DNA of 64,000 nt from Magicicada septendecula (taxonomy: Eukaryota; Arthropoda; Insecta; Hemiptera; Cicadidae). Of this stretch, positions 9,375-21,837 are shown one piece after another. Under the pieces are notes generated by a model. The model saw nothing but the letters and a program-made list of their open reading frames with translations, was not told where the DNA came from and searched no databases. The stretch is taken from contig JAWRYS010001488.1 in the NCBI GenBank assembly GCA_034769895.1, forward strand, positions 62,001-126,000, written 5' to 3'. The position numbers and the translations under genes are program-made. Every line of letters begins with the position of its first letter. Position 1 is the first letter of the stretch.

Positions 9375-9818
9375 ATGATAACCCGAAGTCAAGCTAAAAT
9401 GGCATCTAGTGGAGAGAATTCAAATGAGTTTGATGTCAATAACCAGATGGGCTATGAGCAGGCTGAGGACGGAAACGCAATGAATGAAGAAAGCTCCACA
9501 ACCGGTGCAGGAACTAGGGCCGGGGGACCGCAATCACAGTCGCAGTCATCTGAAGCAAATTTTCAAATGTTAATGTCATTCATAAAACAAAAGTTTGAAG
9601 AATCCGAAAAGAAGAATGAAGAAAGAGATGAAAAACAAAGACAACAGAATGAAGAAATGAAAAGGCTACATGAAGAAACCAGAAAACACATAGACGAAAG
9701 GATTGAAGAAACGAAGAAACAGAATGAAGAAATAGGTAAACAACTCGCCGAGAAATTAGACAAAGAAATAGTTAATGAGAAGAGATTTACGAGGACAAAA
9801 CCACCAGGTGGGTACTGA
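9375..9818 (+). pseudogene. gag-like coiled-coil ORF, unit 2
   Basis: Same 147-residue product as in unit 1, with the same position relative to TGGCGCC (9237) and to the RRM ORF. Confidence 0.5.
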
Positions 9819-10332
9819 TTTACAAAAACAATCAGAAAAATTGGAAGAAAACAAATTAGATGAAAATACTATGGATCAAATTGACACCGAGTATGAATCT
9901 TCAACAACTAAAGCATTGTCTTCACAACATGCCTCAAGAACAAAAGAAAGCTCTACAATTATTAATGGTAGATATGAAGATGATAAAGACACTTGTACTG
10001 TGTTTGTTAGCAACTTAACAAACACAACTACAAAAAAGAAAATAATCAAATATTTCAGGAAGTTTGGTACGGTTGTAAGTACGAGATTGCGATATGCTGC
10101 AGGATCTGATCCACGATTTCCCAAAAGACGTACTGTTATTAAGAAAGAGTTTCATAAAGAAAGAATAAATATCCATGCATATGTACGTTTTACTGATGAA
10201 AATAGTGCATATCGTGCGTTGGAAGCAAATGGTAATGTGTATGAGGGTTACCACCTGAGAATTGAGTCAGCTAACACGAAGGCTGAAGAAAAGCAGAGAA
10301 CTAAAAAGAAAAAAATTGAGTACTACAATTAA
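9775..10332 (+). CDS. RBM34-like RRM ORF, unit 2
   Basis: 185 residues, identical to the unit 1 product, including both RNP motifs. Confidence 0.75.
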   Translation: MRRDLRGQNHQVGTDLQKQSEKLEENKLDENTMDQIDTEYESSTTKALSSQHASRTKESSTIINGRYEDDKDTCTVFVSNLTNTTTKKKIIKYFRKFGTVVSTRLRYAAGSDPRFPKRRTVIKKEFHKERINIHAYVRFTDENSAYRALEANGNVYEGYHLRIESANTKAEEKQRTKKKKIEYYN

Positions 10333-10711
10333 TATTACCAGTACTGATAGAAAAATTAGAAGTAGGACTGGGGAAGTACGTAAAAATTTTGAAACCAAAC
10401 CTGAGATTAAGAAGATGAAAAACCGTTCTGATGAGTATCAAGGGCGAACTGCGTTAGCACGAAAGAAGAATATGATGAAATTTGCTGGACCATTCAAGAA
10501 TATTGTGAAGATTGGTATGAGAACGAAAGGAAGATTTCAAGCGATGGAGATGAGATGTCTTAGAAGTCTTGAAAACAAAACATCATTATGTGAGTACGCG
10601 GACAGGAAAACGAAAATAATTAAAACGCCACAAGCTGTCAAAAAAAAACTTATTTGTAAGAGGGTTGAAAAGAAGAAACGACAAAAAAAAGCTCAGCGCG
10701 TACATAAATAA
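10262..10711 (+). CDS. Basic tail ORF, unit 2
   Basis: As unit 1, with Met for Arg at residue 71. Confidence 0.45.
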   Translation: MSQLTRRLKKSRELKRKKLSTTINITSTDRKIRSRTGEVRKNFETKPEIKKMKNRSDEYQGRTALARKKNMMKFAGPFKNIVKIGMRTKGRFQAMEMRCLRSLENKTSLCEYADRKTKIIKTPQAVKKKLICKRVEKKKRQKKAQRVHK

Positions 10712-13700
10712 TGGTAATATGACCGGGGGGAAGTTGTCGAAAGGATGGGGAAAACCATTTTCAACACACTATCATAAAAGAGAGAGAGAGAGAGAGGTCA
10801 TAAATTCCTTAGGTGTCAACGGCCGACTGCAGGGTAAGTGTGAAACGAAACTCACGAATTCAATACCCTTACTAATTACCAACAAATTGTGTTGTAACGG
10901 AACTCACTTAACAAAACGTACAACTATGCCTCCACAAATAAAAAATTAAAAGTAATTAAAGGTAACGGATTAAAGAAAACAATCTTAAGAATGTCCGAAA
11001 ATTTAATAATTAAGTTAGATAATATTGGGTAAAATACCTTAGATAAGACTGGTTGTGTAAGATTACATTAACCGAAGAAAATAAATAGATATGAATATAA
11101 TATGAATAAAATTAAATAAATGGTAAATAAAAACATTGCCGTGAAAGTACGGAATATTAATGAAGAAAATTAATAGCGAATTAAGTAGTAAGATGAGTTA
11201 TACGAAGGAGCAGAAGGAAATTGATCATTAAGGAATGAAGGTCACGAATGGATAAACAAATGAGAGTTATGCATACACAGGAAATAAGTGATATGGATTG
11301 AAACAAAAGCACCACCAGGGCATGACAACATGATGAACCCGAGAGAAAAAATGGGATTTCCTCGACCAAAAGGTACCAGAAGGCTGAAGTAGCTGTGATT
11401 AAGGAATGCTTGGAATGGGATTATTAAGAATATACCCAAAGCACCGATATCCAATCTCTGGGAACTGCAAGTAAAGGGGTACGGGGTTATGTAATCATGT
11501 CCAGATGCCTGGTAGGTAGATCGTTTGCAATTGCCTTGTATAAAATAGAAATATCATTCAGAAGCTTAGGTGGGCCTATCAAAAATGTAAAAGAATTATT
11601 ATAATTTGCTAGAACAATTAATGAAATGTCTTAGTAGTAACACGAGATAAAAGAAAATAGAAATAAGAAAGCAAGTGTATAAAATGAATTATTTTAATGA
11701 TTAGTTGTCATAGTCAATAAATGTCATGTTAATGATTATGAATAAAACAATTAATGATAATAGATGTCAATAAGAGTGAAGAAGATAGAAGGGTAATTGT
11801 TTAAATGATATATATGTGAAGACAATTAATAGAATTGTGAGAGAAATATTTAAGTTGTATGTATTTAAGATCATGTTTACGTAAGGACAACTTACAAGCT
11901 TAGTATAAGATTGTATAATATAATTGTGTTCCAAGATGTTAGTAAATAGAAAAGAAAAAATGTTTTTTTTAGTGAAAATGCTAGCGAGATATCAGAAAAT
12001 ATGGACTAACCAGAGACAGTAATAATAAAATAGGTTAGAAAACTATAGTGAATTAGGATATAGAAATACGTATTATTATTATTATTAATACCAATGTGCT
12101 ATTTATAATTTAGTGATGATAGAAAGTATGATGGTCACTAAGAATTCTATATATAAGTGGTAAGTTTTTTAAAGCCAATTAATTTGGAGATATTGATGCA
12201 TATTTTAGTAAGTTGTGACATAAAAATTAAATGTATTAAAGGATACAAAGAAAATTAATCCTAAAGGCAAGAAATATTAATACCAGTATCGAATAATTTG
12301 TGTAATTGAATTTTGTAGATATTGAAATATTATATGAAGTATAGTTAAGGAGAATTACAAATTTAGTTTAAGATTTTGACTAAATATAAATTTGTAAATA
12401 AAATACCATGTTAATTAGAGTGAAAAAAAAAACAAACGGATTCATTTAGGATGTCGAAAGCGAAAGTACTTTAGAAGGGATGGGGTGTGTTTACCATTAT
12501 GTAACGAACCTTTTCTGTTACGCTGAGACTAGGTCAACGACGAAATGTAAACAACACTATACTAGGTCCAATGAAGAACGAGCCACTACAAGGCAACACA
12601 AAGTACACATATTGGGAAGCAGATTTTGGCATTTAAACCTTACTGAAAGGGCGCAAAATTTTGGATCAAATTTGGATGTACAGAGTCCATCCAAACTGAC
12701 AAAATTTGGGGACAATATAACACAAAAAAAAATTTCGAAAAGTTTTATTTTATAATTTGCAGTAAGGAATGTCGCTGAAAGCAATAACGAAGGGTGTATG
12801 TGTGGAAAACATATTTTGTAAGGGACAAAAGGGGAACGAGCAAGCACGCTGTAGTGACGGACAGGTCATAAATTTTGTAGGCAGCTGCAACGCCTACCCT
12901 GTGAACAGAGTTCACTGCTCCCGGTACGTAGAACACCAGTTTTTGTGAAAACACATTGATTCCATAGGAAACTACATACAATGTGTACAGAGCCATTAAA
13001 GGAGAAAAGGCTTAACAATGGTCAAGCATACATGTGTACGCCAGCTGTCAGGAGAAAGCGACGAAGGGTGGATTGATTTGAAGGACTCCAGCGGTCGATG
13101 ACAGGGTTTTGACCTTACTTGAAAACGAAAGCGCAGAGAGTACGTCCAAACTCAAGGATGGGGTGTTGCCTGGCAACTAAAAGAAAAAACCAACTTTCAA
13201 AGAAGGGTAGGCGAGGCCCTTGAACAACAATAGATAATAACGGCAGAGCGACGAAGTTGAGAAACAATGAAAATGGAAGAGAAACTCAGAGTTGTCACTG
13301 AAGACTTTAGAAAAAACGACAGATACAATTTATTGCTGCGTTGGCTGGAAATGACAACGACCTCAAAATACGAAGCAAGGGAAGAATCTGGTGGGGAACC
13401 AGAAGCCCTATCAGAGAACGCCTTTGAAAAGATAGGTGGTATTTGGACTTGGAGGGAAAAACATGAAACCAATAAGGACACGGCGTCGTTGGAATCAGAA
13501 GTCTGGTGGGAGATTTGGTAAGGAAAATATAGGAAGGAGACAGGAACGCGCTCAGAAAAGTTCTAACTAAAATACGGACGCGAGAGGAGTTCTAACTAAA
13601 ATTCGGACGCGAGAGGAGTGAAGTCCGTGACGAGAGAAATTAGCATTTTATCGAACTTAGAATAATTCGATACACACTGTGAGAAGGTAGTTTTCGAACT

Positions 13701-14937
13701 TATAACAAAAATTAATACAGTCATTACAAGCAAACGAACTATGAAGTAGAGTCACACTATTAGCCTACCAGTGAACATTAACTGAAACAAATAGTAATCA
13801 GACAATAATGTAATTTCAGTGTATAAAAACACTTTTTAAAAACAACAATAACTTTTAAGAACGCTTAACAACACAAATTACATTCATGAACACTTAATAA
13901 CCAGACATACCGCAACAAAGGTGCGTAATAATAATTCAACTTTGAAATAATTTACGATGTCGGTGTACAACAGAGAATGCTAACTTTTATTCATAAATTA
14001 TAATCCGAATGCGTGGAGTTGGTGTCTGTGAGTGACATCGTGGAATTCATCCAGTGCCATCTATCATCTGGAGGAGTTATCTGCACGATTCTAGAACGAT
14101 CGACATGGGGGAATCATCACCGCAACTACCGAGTGATTGGATATTCGAATACCAAGTATAGTAAAACATGTCTTAATTAATTTAGGTCCACTGTCTGTCA
14201 TCTCAAAGAATCCACACACAATAAAATTCAATAAAGTAATCGCAAAGGAATTAAAGAAATCGATTCTAAAGTTTGTGTAGAAGTAAAATTATCATTGTTT
14301 ATCAGTTTGGAGTAATGTTTATTTCCAAGTTCTAAATGAATCCGTAATTACAAAATATAGTAACAACTTAAGAGATATTCATATTAAGAATTTATAAGAT
14401 GAAGCTAAACATTATAAGTTACTTAAGTACTAAACGCAATTGATGAATGATCATTAATATGCAACCATTAGATTGAGTTTGGATAACTAATTTTATTAAT
14501 GTATTATTTTGATATTTACAATTTAATGAGTATTTGATAGTTACAATTTAATGAGTATTCAATTTTATTAATGTATTATTGTTTGATATTTACGATTCAG
14601 CCATGACTATTAAATTTTGGTAATGTGTTAATTTTATATATTTACAAGTACTAATGAGTACGTAGAATTTTGTGCTATCTTAATATTTACAAGTAATAGC
14701 AAACTAATGTGAATAAATTTACGAGTTATCAGTAGAAATGAGCATTTATTATTTTTAACCCTGAGATAAAGAGAATAAACATATAAAATAATGTTAAAAT
14801 GGCGCCGCACCGCACGGCCTGATAAAATAGTAAGCTAGGGCAGTGACAGACAGTGGCTAGCAATAAGTTTAAAATAAGTACATGTAAGTAGCTTAAGCTA
14901 TATTATTGTTGTCGTATATCGGTCTCTAAGTCTCTGA

Positions 14938-15381
14938 ATGATAACCCGAAGTCAAGCTAAAATGGCATCTAGTGGAGAGAATTCAAATGAGTTTGATGTC
15001 AATAACCAGATGGGCTATGAGCAGGCTGAGGACGGAAACGCAATGAATGAAGAAAGCTCCACAACCGGTGCAGGAACTAGGGCCGGGGGACCGCAATCAC
15101 AGTCGCAGTCATCTGAAGCAAATTTTCAAATGTTAATGTCATTCATAAAACAAAAGTTTGAAGAATCCGAAAAGAAGAATGAAGAAAGAGATGAAAAACA
15201 AAGACAACAGAATGAAGAAATGAAAAGGCTACATGAAGAAACCAGAAAACACATAGACGAAAGGATTGAAGAAACGAAGAAACAGAATGAAGAAATAGGT
15301 AAACAACTCGCCGAGAAATTAGACAAAGAAATAGTTAATGAGAAGAGATTTACGAGGACAAAACCACCAGGTGGGTACTGA
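14938..15381 (+). pseudogene. gag-like coiled-coil ORF, unit 3
   Basis: Identical in sequence to the unit 1 product; a truncated gag-like start without pol. Confidence 0.5.
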
Positions 15382-15895
15382 TTTACAAAAACAATCAGAA
15401 AAATTGGAAGAAAACAAATTAGATGAAAATACTATGGATCAAATTGACACCGAGTATGAATCTTCAACAACTAAAGCATTGTCTTCACAACATGCCTCAA
15501 GAACAAAAGAAAGCTCTACAATTATTAATGGTAGATATGAAGATGATAAAGACACTTGTACTGTGTTTGTTAGCAACTTAACAAACACAACTACAAAAAA
15601 GAAAATAATCAAATATTTCAGGAAGTTTGGTACGGTTGTAAGTACGAGATTGCGATATGCTGCAGGATCTGATCCACGATTTCCCAAAAGACGTACTGTT
15701 ATTAAGAAAGAGTTTCATAAAGAAAGAATAAATATCCATGCATATGTACGTTTTACTGATGAAAATAGTGCATATCGTGCGTTGGAAGCAAATGGTAATG
15801 TGTATGAGGGTTACCACCTGAGAATTGAGTCAGCTAACACGAAGGCTGAAGAAAAGCAGAGAACTAAAAAGAAAAAAATTGAGTACTACAATTAA
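15338..15895 (+). CDS. RBM34-like RRM ORF, unit 3
   Basis: 185 residues, identical to the unit 1 product. Confidence 0.75.
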   Translation: MRRDLRGQNHQVGTDLQKQSEKLEENKLDENTMDQIDTEYESSTTKALSSQHASRTKESSTIINGRYEDDKDTCTVFVSNLTNTTTKKKIIKYFRKFGTVVSTRLRYAAGSDPRFPKRRTVIKKEFHKERINIHAYVRFTDENSAYRALEANGNVYEGYHLRIESANTKAEEKQRTKKKKIEYYN

Positions 15896-16274
15896 TATTA
15901 CCAGTACTGATAGAAAAATTAGAAGTAGGACTGGGGAAGTACGTAAAAATTTTGAAACCAAACCTGAGATTAAGAAGATGAAAAACCGTTCTGATGAGTA
16001 TCAAGGGCGAACTGCGTTAGCACGAAAGAAGAATAGGATGAAATTTGCTGGACCATTCAAGAATATTGTGAAGATTGGTATGAGAACGAAAGGAAGATTT
16101 CAAGCGATGGAGATGAGATGTCTTAGAAGTCTTGAAAACAAAACATCATTATGTGAGTACGCGGACAGGAAAACGAAAATAATTAAAACGCCACAAGCTG
16201 TCAAAAAAAAACTTATTTGTAAGAGGGTTGAAAAGAAGAAACGACAAAAAAAAGCTCAGCGCGTACATAAATAA
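15825..16274 (+). CDS. Basic tail ORF, unit 3
   Basis: Identical to the unit 1 product. Confidence 0.45.
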   Translation: MSQLTRRLKKSRELKRKKLSTTINITSTDRKIRSRTGEVRKNFETKPEIKKMKNRSDEYQGRTALARKKNRMKFAGPFKNIVKIGMRTKGRFQAMEMRCLRSLENKTSLCEYADRKTKIIKTPQAVKKKLICKRVEKKKRQKKAQRVHK

Positions 16275-19200
16275 TGGTAATATGACCGGGGGGAAGTTGT
16301 CGAAAGGATGGGGAAAACCATTTTCAACACACTATCATAAAAGAGAGAGAGAGAGAGAGGTCATAAATTCCTTAGGTGTCAACGGCCGACTGCAGAGTAA
16401 GTGTGAAACGAAACTCACGAATTCAATACCCTTACTAATTACCAACAAATTGTGTTGTAACGGAACTCACTTAACAAAACGTACAACTATGCCTCCACAA
16501 ATAGAAAATTAAAAGTAATTAAAGGTAACGGATTAAAGAAAACAATCTTAAGAATGTCCGAAAATTTAATAATTAAGTTAGATAATATTGGGTAAAATAC
16601 CTTAGATAAGACTGGTTGTGTAAGATTACATTAACCGAAGAAAATAAATAGATATGAATATAATATGAATAAAATTAAATAAATGGTAAATAAAAACATT
16701 GCCGTGAAAGTACGGAATATTAATGAAGAAAATTAATAGCGAATTAAGTAGTAAGATGAGTTATACGAAGGAGCAGAAGGAAATTGATCATTAAGGAATG
16801 AAGGTCACGAATGGATAAACAAATGAGAGTTATGCATACACAGGAAATAAGTGATATGGATTGAAACAAAAGCACCACCAGGGCATGACAACATGATGAA
16901 CCCGAGAGAAAAAATGGGATTTCCTCGACCAAAAGGTACCAGAAGGCTGAAGTAGCTGTGATTAAGGAATGCTTGGAATGGGATTATTAAGAATATACCC
17001 AAAGCACCGATATCCAATCTCTGGGAACTGCAAGTAAAGGGGTACGGGGTTATGTAATCATGTCCAGATGCCTGGTAGGTAGATCGTTTGCAATTGCCTT
17101 GTATAAAATAGAAATATCATTCAGAAGCTTAGGTGGGCCTATCAAAAATGTAAAAGAATTATTATAATTTGCTAGAACAATTAATGAAATGTCTTAGTAG
17201 TAACACGAGATAAAAGAAAATAGAAATAAGAAAGCAAGTGTATAAAATGAATTATTTTAATGATTAGTTGTCATAGTCAATAAATGTCATGTTAATGATT
17301 ATGAATAAAACAATTAATGATAATAGATGTCAATAAGAGTGAAGAAGATAGAAGGGTAATTGTTTAAATGATATATATGTGAAGACAATTAATAGAATTG
17401 TGAGAGAAATATTTAAGTTGTATGTATTTAAGATCATGTTTACGTAAGGACAACTTACAAGCTTAGTATAAGATTGTATAATATAATTGTGTTCCAAGAT
17501 GTTAGTAAATAGAAAAGAAAAAATGTTTTTTTTAGTGAAAATGCTAGCGAGATATCAGAAAATATGGACTAACCAGAGACAGTAATAATAAAATAGGTTA
17601 GAAAACTATAGTGAATTAGGATATAGAAATACGTATTATTATTATTATTAATACCAATGTGCTATTTATAATTTAGTGATGATAGAAAGTATGATGGTCA
17701 CTAAGAATTCTATATATAAGTGGTAAGTTTTTTAAAGCCAATTAATTTGGAGATATTGATGCATATTTTAGTAAGTTGTGACATAAAAATTAAATGTATT
17801 AAAGGATACAAAGAAAATTAATCCTAAAGGCAAGAAATATTAATACCAGTATCGAATAATTTGTGTAATTGAATTTTGTAGATATTGAAATATTATATGA
17901 AGTATAGTTAAGGAGAATTACAAATTTAGTTTAAGATTTTGACTAAATATAAATTTGTAAATAAAATACCATGTTAATTAGAGTGAAAAAAAAAACAAAC
18001 GGATTCATTTAGGATGTCGAAAGCGAAAGTACTTTAGAAGGGATGGGGTGTGTTTACCATTATGTAACGAACCTTTTCTGTTACGCTGAGACTAGGTCAA
18101 CGACGAAATGTAAACAACACTATACTAGGTCCAATGAAGAACGAGCCACTACAAGGCAACACAAAGTACACATATTGGGAAGCAGATTTTGGCATTTAAA
18201 CCTTACTGAAAGGGCGCAAAATTTTGGATCAAATTTGGATGTACAGAGTCCATCCAAACTGACAAAATTTGGGGACAATATAACACAAAAAAAAATTTCG
18301 AAAAGTTTTATTTTATAATTTGCAGTAAGGAATGTCGCTGAAAGCAATAACGAAGGGTGTATGTGTGGAAAACATATTTTGTAAGGGACAAAAGGGGAAC
18401 GAGCAAGCACGCTGTAGTGACGGACAGGTCATAAATTTTGTAGGCAGCTGCAACGCCTACCCTGTGAACAGAGTTCACTGCTCCCGGTACGTAGAACACC
18501 AGTTTTTGTGAAAACACATTGATTCCATAGGTAACTACATACAATGTGTACAGAGCCATTAAAGGAGAAAAGGCTTAACAATGGTCAAGCATACATGTGT
18601 ACGCCAGCTGTCAGGAGAAAGCGACGAAGGGTGGATTGATTTGAAGGACTCCAGCGGTCGATGACAGGGTTTTGACCTTACTTGAAAACGAAAGCGCAGA
18701 GAGTACGTCCAAACTCAAGGATGGGGTGTTGCCTGGCAACTAAAAGAAAAAACCAACTTTCAAAGAAGGGTAGGCGAGGCCCTTGAACAACAATAGATAA
18801 TAACGGCAAAGCGACGAAGTTGAGAAACAATGAAAATGGAAGAGAAACTCAGAGTTGTCACTGAAGACTTTAGAAAAAACGACAGATACAATTTATTGCT
18901 GCGTTGGCTGGAAATGACAACGACCTCAAAATACGAAGCAAGGGAAGAATCTGGTGGGGAACCAGAAGCCCTATCAGAGAACGCCTTTGAAAAGATAGGT
19001 GGTATTTGGACTTGGAGGGAAAAACATGAAACCAATAAGGACACGGCGTCGTTGGAATCAGAAGTCTGGTGGGAGATTTGGTAAGGAAAATATAGGAAGG
19101 AGACAGGAACGCGCTCAGAAAAGTTCTAACTAAAATACGGACGCGAGAGGAGTTCTAACTAAAATTCGGACGCGAGAGGAGTGAAGTCCGTGACGAGAGA

Positions 19201-20500
19201 AATTAGCATTTTATCGAACTTAGAATAATTCGATACACACTGTGAGAAGGTAGTTTTCGAACTTATAACAAAAATTAATACAGTCATTACAAGCAAACGA
19301 ACTATGAAGTAGAGTCACACTATTAGCCTACCAGTGAACATTAACTGAAACAAATAGTAATCAGACAATAATGTAATTTCAGTGTATAAAAACACTTTTT
19401 AAAAACAACAATAACTTTTAAGAACGCTTAACAACACAAATTACATTCATGAACACTTAATAACCAGACATACCGCAACAAAGGTGCGTAATAATAATTC
19501 AACTTTGAAATAATTTACGATGTCGGTGTACAACAGAGAATGCTAACTTTTATTCATAAATTATAATCCGAATGCGTGGAGTTGGTGTCTGTGAGTGACA
19601 TCGTGGAATTCATCCAGTGCCATCTATCATCTGGAGGAGTTATCTGCACGATTCTAGAACGATCGACATGGGGGAATCATCACCGCAACTACCGAGTGAT
19701 TGGATATTCGAATACCAAGTATAGTAAAACATGTCTTAATTAATTTAGGTCCACTGTCTGTCATCTCAAAGAATCCACACACAATAAAATTCAATAAAGT
19801 AATCGCAAAGGAATTAAAGAAATCGATTCTAAAGTTTGTGTAGAAGTAAAATTATCATTGTTTATCAGTTTGGAGTAATGTTTATTTCCAAGTTCTAAAT
19901 GAATCCGTAATTACAAAATATAGTAACAACTTAAGAGATATTCATATTAAGAATTTATAAGATGAAGCTAAACATTATAAGTTACTTAAGTACTAAACGC
20001 AATTGATGAATGATCATTAATATGCAACCATTAGATTGAGTTTGGATAACTAATTTTATTAATGTATTATTTTGATATTTACAATTTAATGAGTATTTGA
20101 TAGTTACAATTTAATGAGTATTCAATTTTATTAATGTATTATTGTTTGATATTTACGATTCAGCCATGACTATTAAATTTTGGTAATGTGTTAATTTTAT
20201 ATATTTACAAGTACTAATGAGTACGTAGAATTTTGTGCTATCTTAATATTTACAAGTAATAGCAAACTAATGTGAATAAATTTACGAGTTATCAGTAGAA
20301 ATGAGCATTTATTATTTTTAACCCTGAGATAAAGAGAATAAACATATAAAATAATGTTAAAATGGCGCCGCACCGCACGGCCTGATAAAATAGTAAGCTA
20401 GGGCAGTGACAGACAGTGGCTAGCAATAAGTTTAAAATAAGTACATGTAAGTAGCTTAAGCTATATTATTGTTGTCGTATATCGGTCTCTAAGTCTCTGA

Positions 20501-20944
20501 ATGATAACCCGAAGTCAAGCTAAAATGGCATCTAGTGGAGAGAATTCAAATGAGTTTGATGTCAATAACCAGATGGGCTATGAGCAGGCTGAGGACGGAA
20601 ACGCAATGAATGAAGAAAGCTCCACAACCGGTGCAGGAACTAGGGCCGGGGGACCGCAATCACAGTCGCAGTCATCTGAAGCAAATTTTCAAATGTTAAT
20701 GTCATTCATAAAACAAAAGTTTGAAGAATCCGAAAAGAAGAATGAAGAAAGAGATGAAAAACAAAGACAACAGAATGAAGAAATGAAAAGGCTACATGAA
20801 GAAACCAGAAAACACATAGACGAAAGGATTGAAGAAACGAAGAAACAGAATGAAGAAATAGGTAAACAACTCGCCGAGAAATTAGACAAAGAAATAGTTA
20901 ATGAGAAGAGATTTACGAGGACAAAACCACCAGGTGGGTACTGA
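20501..20944 (+). pseudogene. gag-like coiled-coil ORF, unit 4
   Basis: Identical to the unit 1 product. Confidence 0.5.
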
Positions 20945-21458
20945 TTTACCAAAACAATCAGAAAAATTGGAAGAAAACAAATTAGATGAAAATACTATGG
21001 ATCAAATTGACACCGAGTATGAATCTTCAACAACTAAAGCATTGTCTTCACAACATGCCTCAAGAACAAAAGAAAGCTCTACAATTATTAATGGTAGATA
21101 TGAAGATGATAAAGACACTTGTACTGTGTTTGTTAGCAACTTAACAAACACAACTACAAAAAAGAAAATAATCAAATATTTCAGGAAGTTTGGTACGGTT
21201 GTAAGTACGAGATTGCGATATGCTGCAGGATCTGATCCACGATTTCCCAAAAGACGTACTGTTATTAAGAAAGAGTTTCATAAAGAAAGAATAAATATCC
21301 ATGCATATGTACGTTTTACTGATGAAAATAGTGCATATCGTGCGTTGGAAGCAAATGGTAATGTGTATGAGGGTTACCACCTGAGAATTGAGTCAGCTAA
21401 CACGAAGGCTGAAGAAAAGCAGAGAACTAAAAAGAAAAAAATTGAGTACTACAATTAA
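20901..21458 (+). CDS. RBM34-like RRM ORF, unit 4
   Basis: 185 residues with Pro in place of Gln at residue 17, outside the RRM. The same change occurs in units 7, 8 and 10. Confidence 0.75.
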   Translation: MRRDLRGQNHQVGTDLPKQSEKLEENKLDENTMDQIDTEYESSTTKALSSQHASRTKESSTIINGRYEDDKDTCTVFVSNLTNTTTKKKIIKYFRKFGTVVSTRLRYAAGSDPRFPKRRTVIKKEFHKERINIHAYVRFTDENSAYRALEANGNVYEGYHLRIESANTKAEEKQRTKKKKIEYYN

Positions 21459-21837
21459 TATTACCAGTACTGATAGAAAAATTAGAAGTAGGACTGGGGA
21501 AGTACGTAAAAATTTTGAAACCAAACCTGAGATTAAGAAGATGAAAAACCGTTCTGATGAGTATCAAGGGCGAACTGCGTTAGCACGAAAGAAGAAAAGG
21601 ATGAAATTTGCTGGACCATTCAAGAATATTGTGAAGATTGGTATGAGAACGAAAGGAAGATTTCAAGCGATGGAGATGAGATGTCTTAGAAGTCTTGAAA
21701 ACAAAACATCATTATGTGAGTACGCGGACAGGAAAACGAAAATAATTAAAACGCCACAAGCTGTCAAAAAAAAACTTATTTGTAAGAGGGTTGAAAAGAA
21801 GAAACGACAAAAAAAAGCTCAGCGCGTACATAAATAA
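21388..21837 (+). CDS. Basic tail ORF, unit 4
   Basis: Lys replaces Asn at residue 70, a variant kept in every unit to the right. Confidence 0.45.
   Translation: MSQLTRRLKKSRELKRKKLSTTINITSTDRKIRSRTGEVRKNFETKPEIKKMKNRSDEYQGRTALARKKKRMKFAGPFKNIVKIGMRTKGRFQAMEMRCLRSLENKTSLCEYADRKTKIIKTPQAVKKKLICKRVEKKKRQKKAQRVHK

Larger units (their letters stand above)
5563..11125 (+). repeat. Array unit 2
   Basis: Near-identical to unit 1. Private changes include a C within the A-run near 6868 and an AATATG variant in the basic ORF near 10470, which gives Met where units 1 and 3 have Arg. Confidence 0.95.
11126..16688 (+). repeat. Array unit 3
   Basis: Near-identical to units 1 and 2. It shares the AAGAATAGG variant of the basic ORF with unit 1. 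A private G-to-A change lies just before the GTAAGT motif near 16395. Confidence 0.95.
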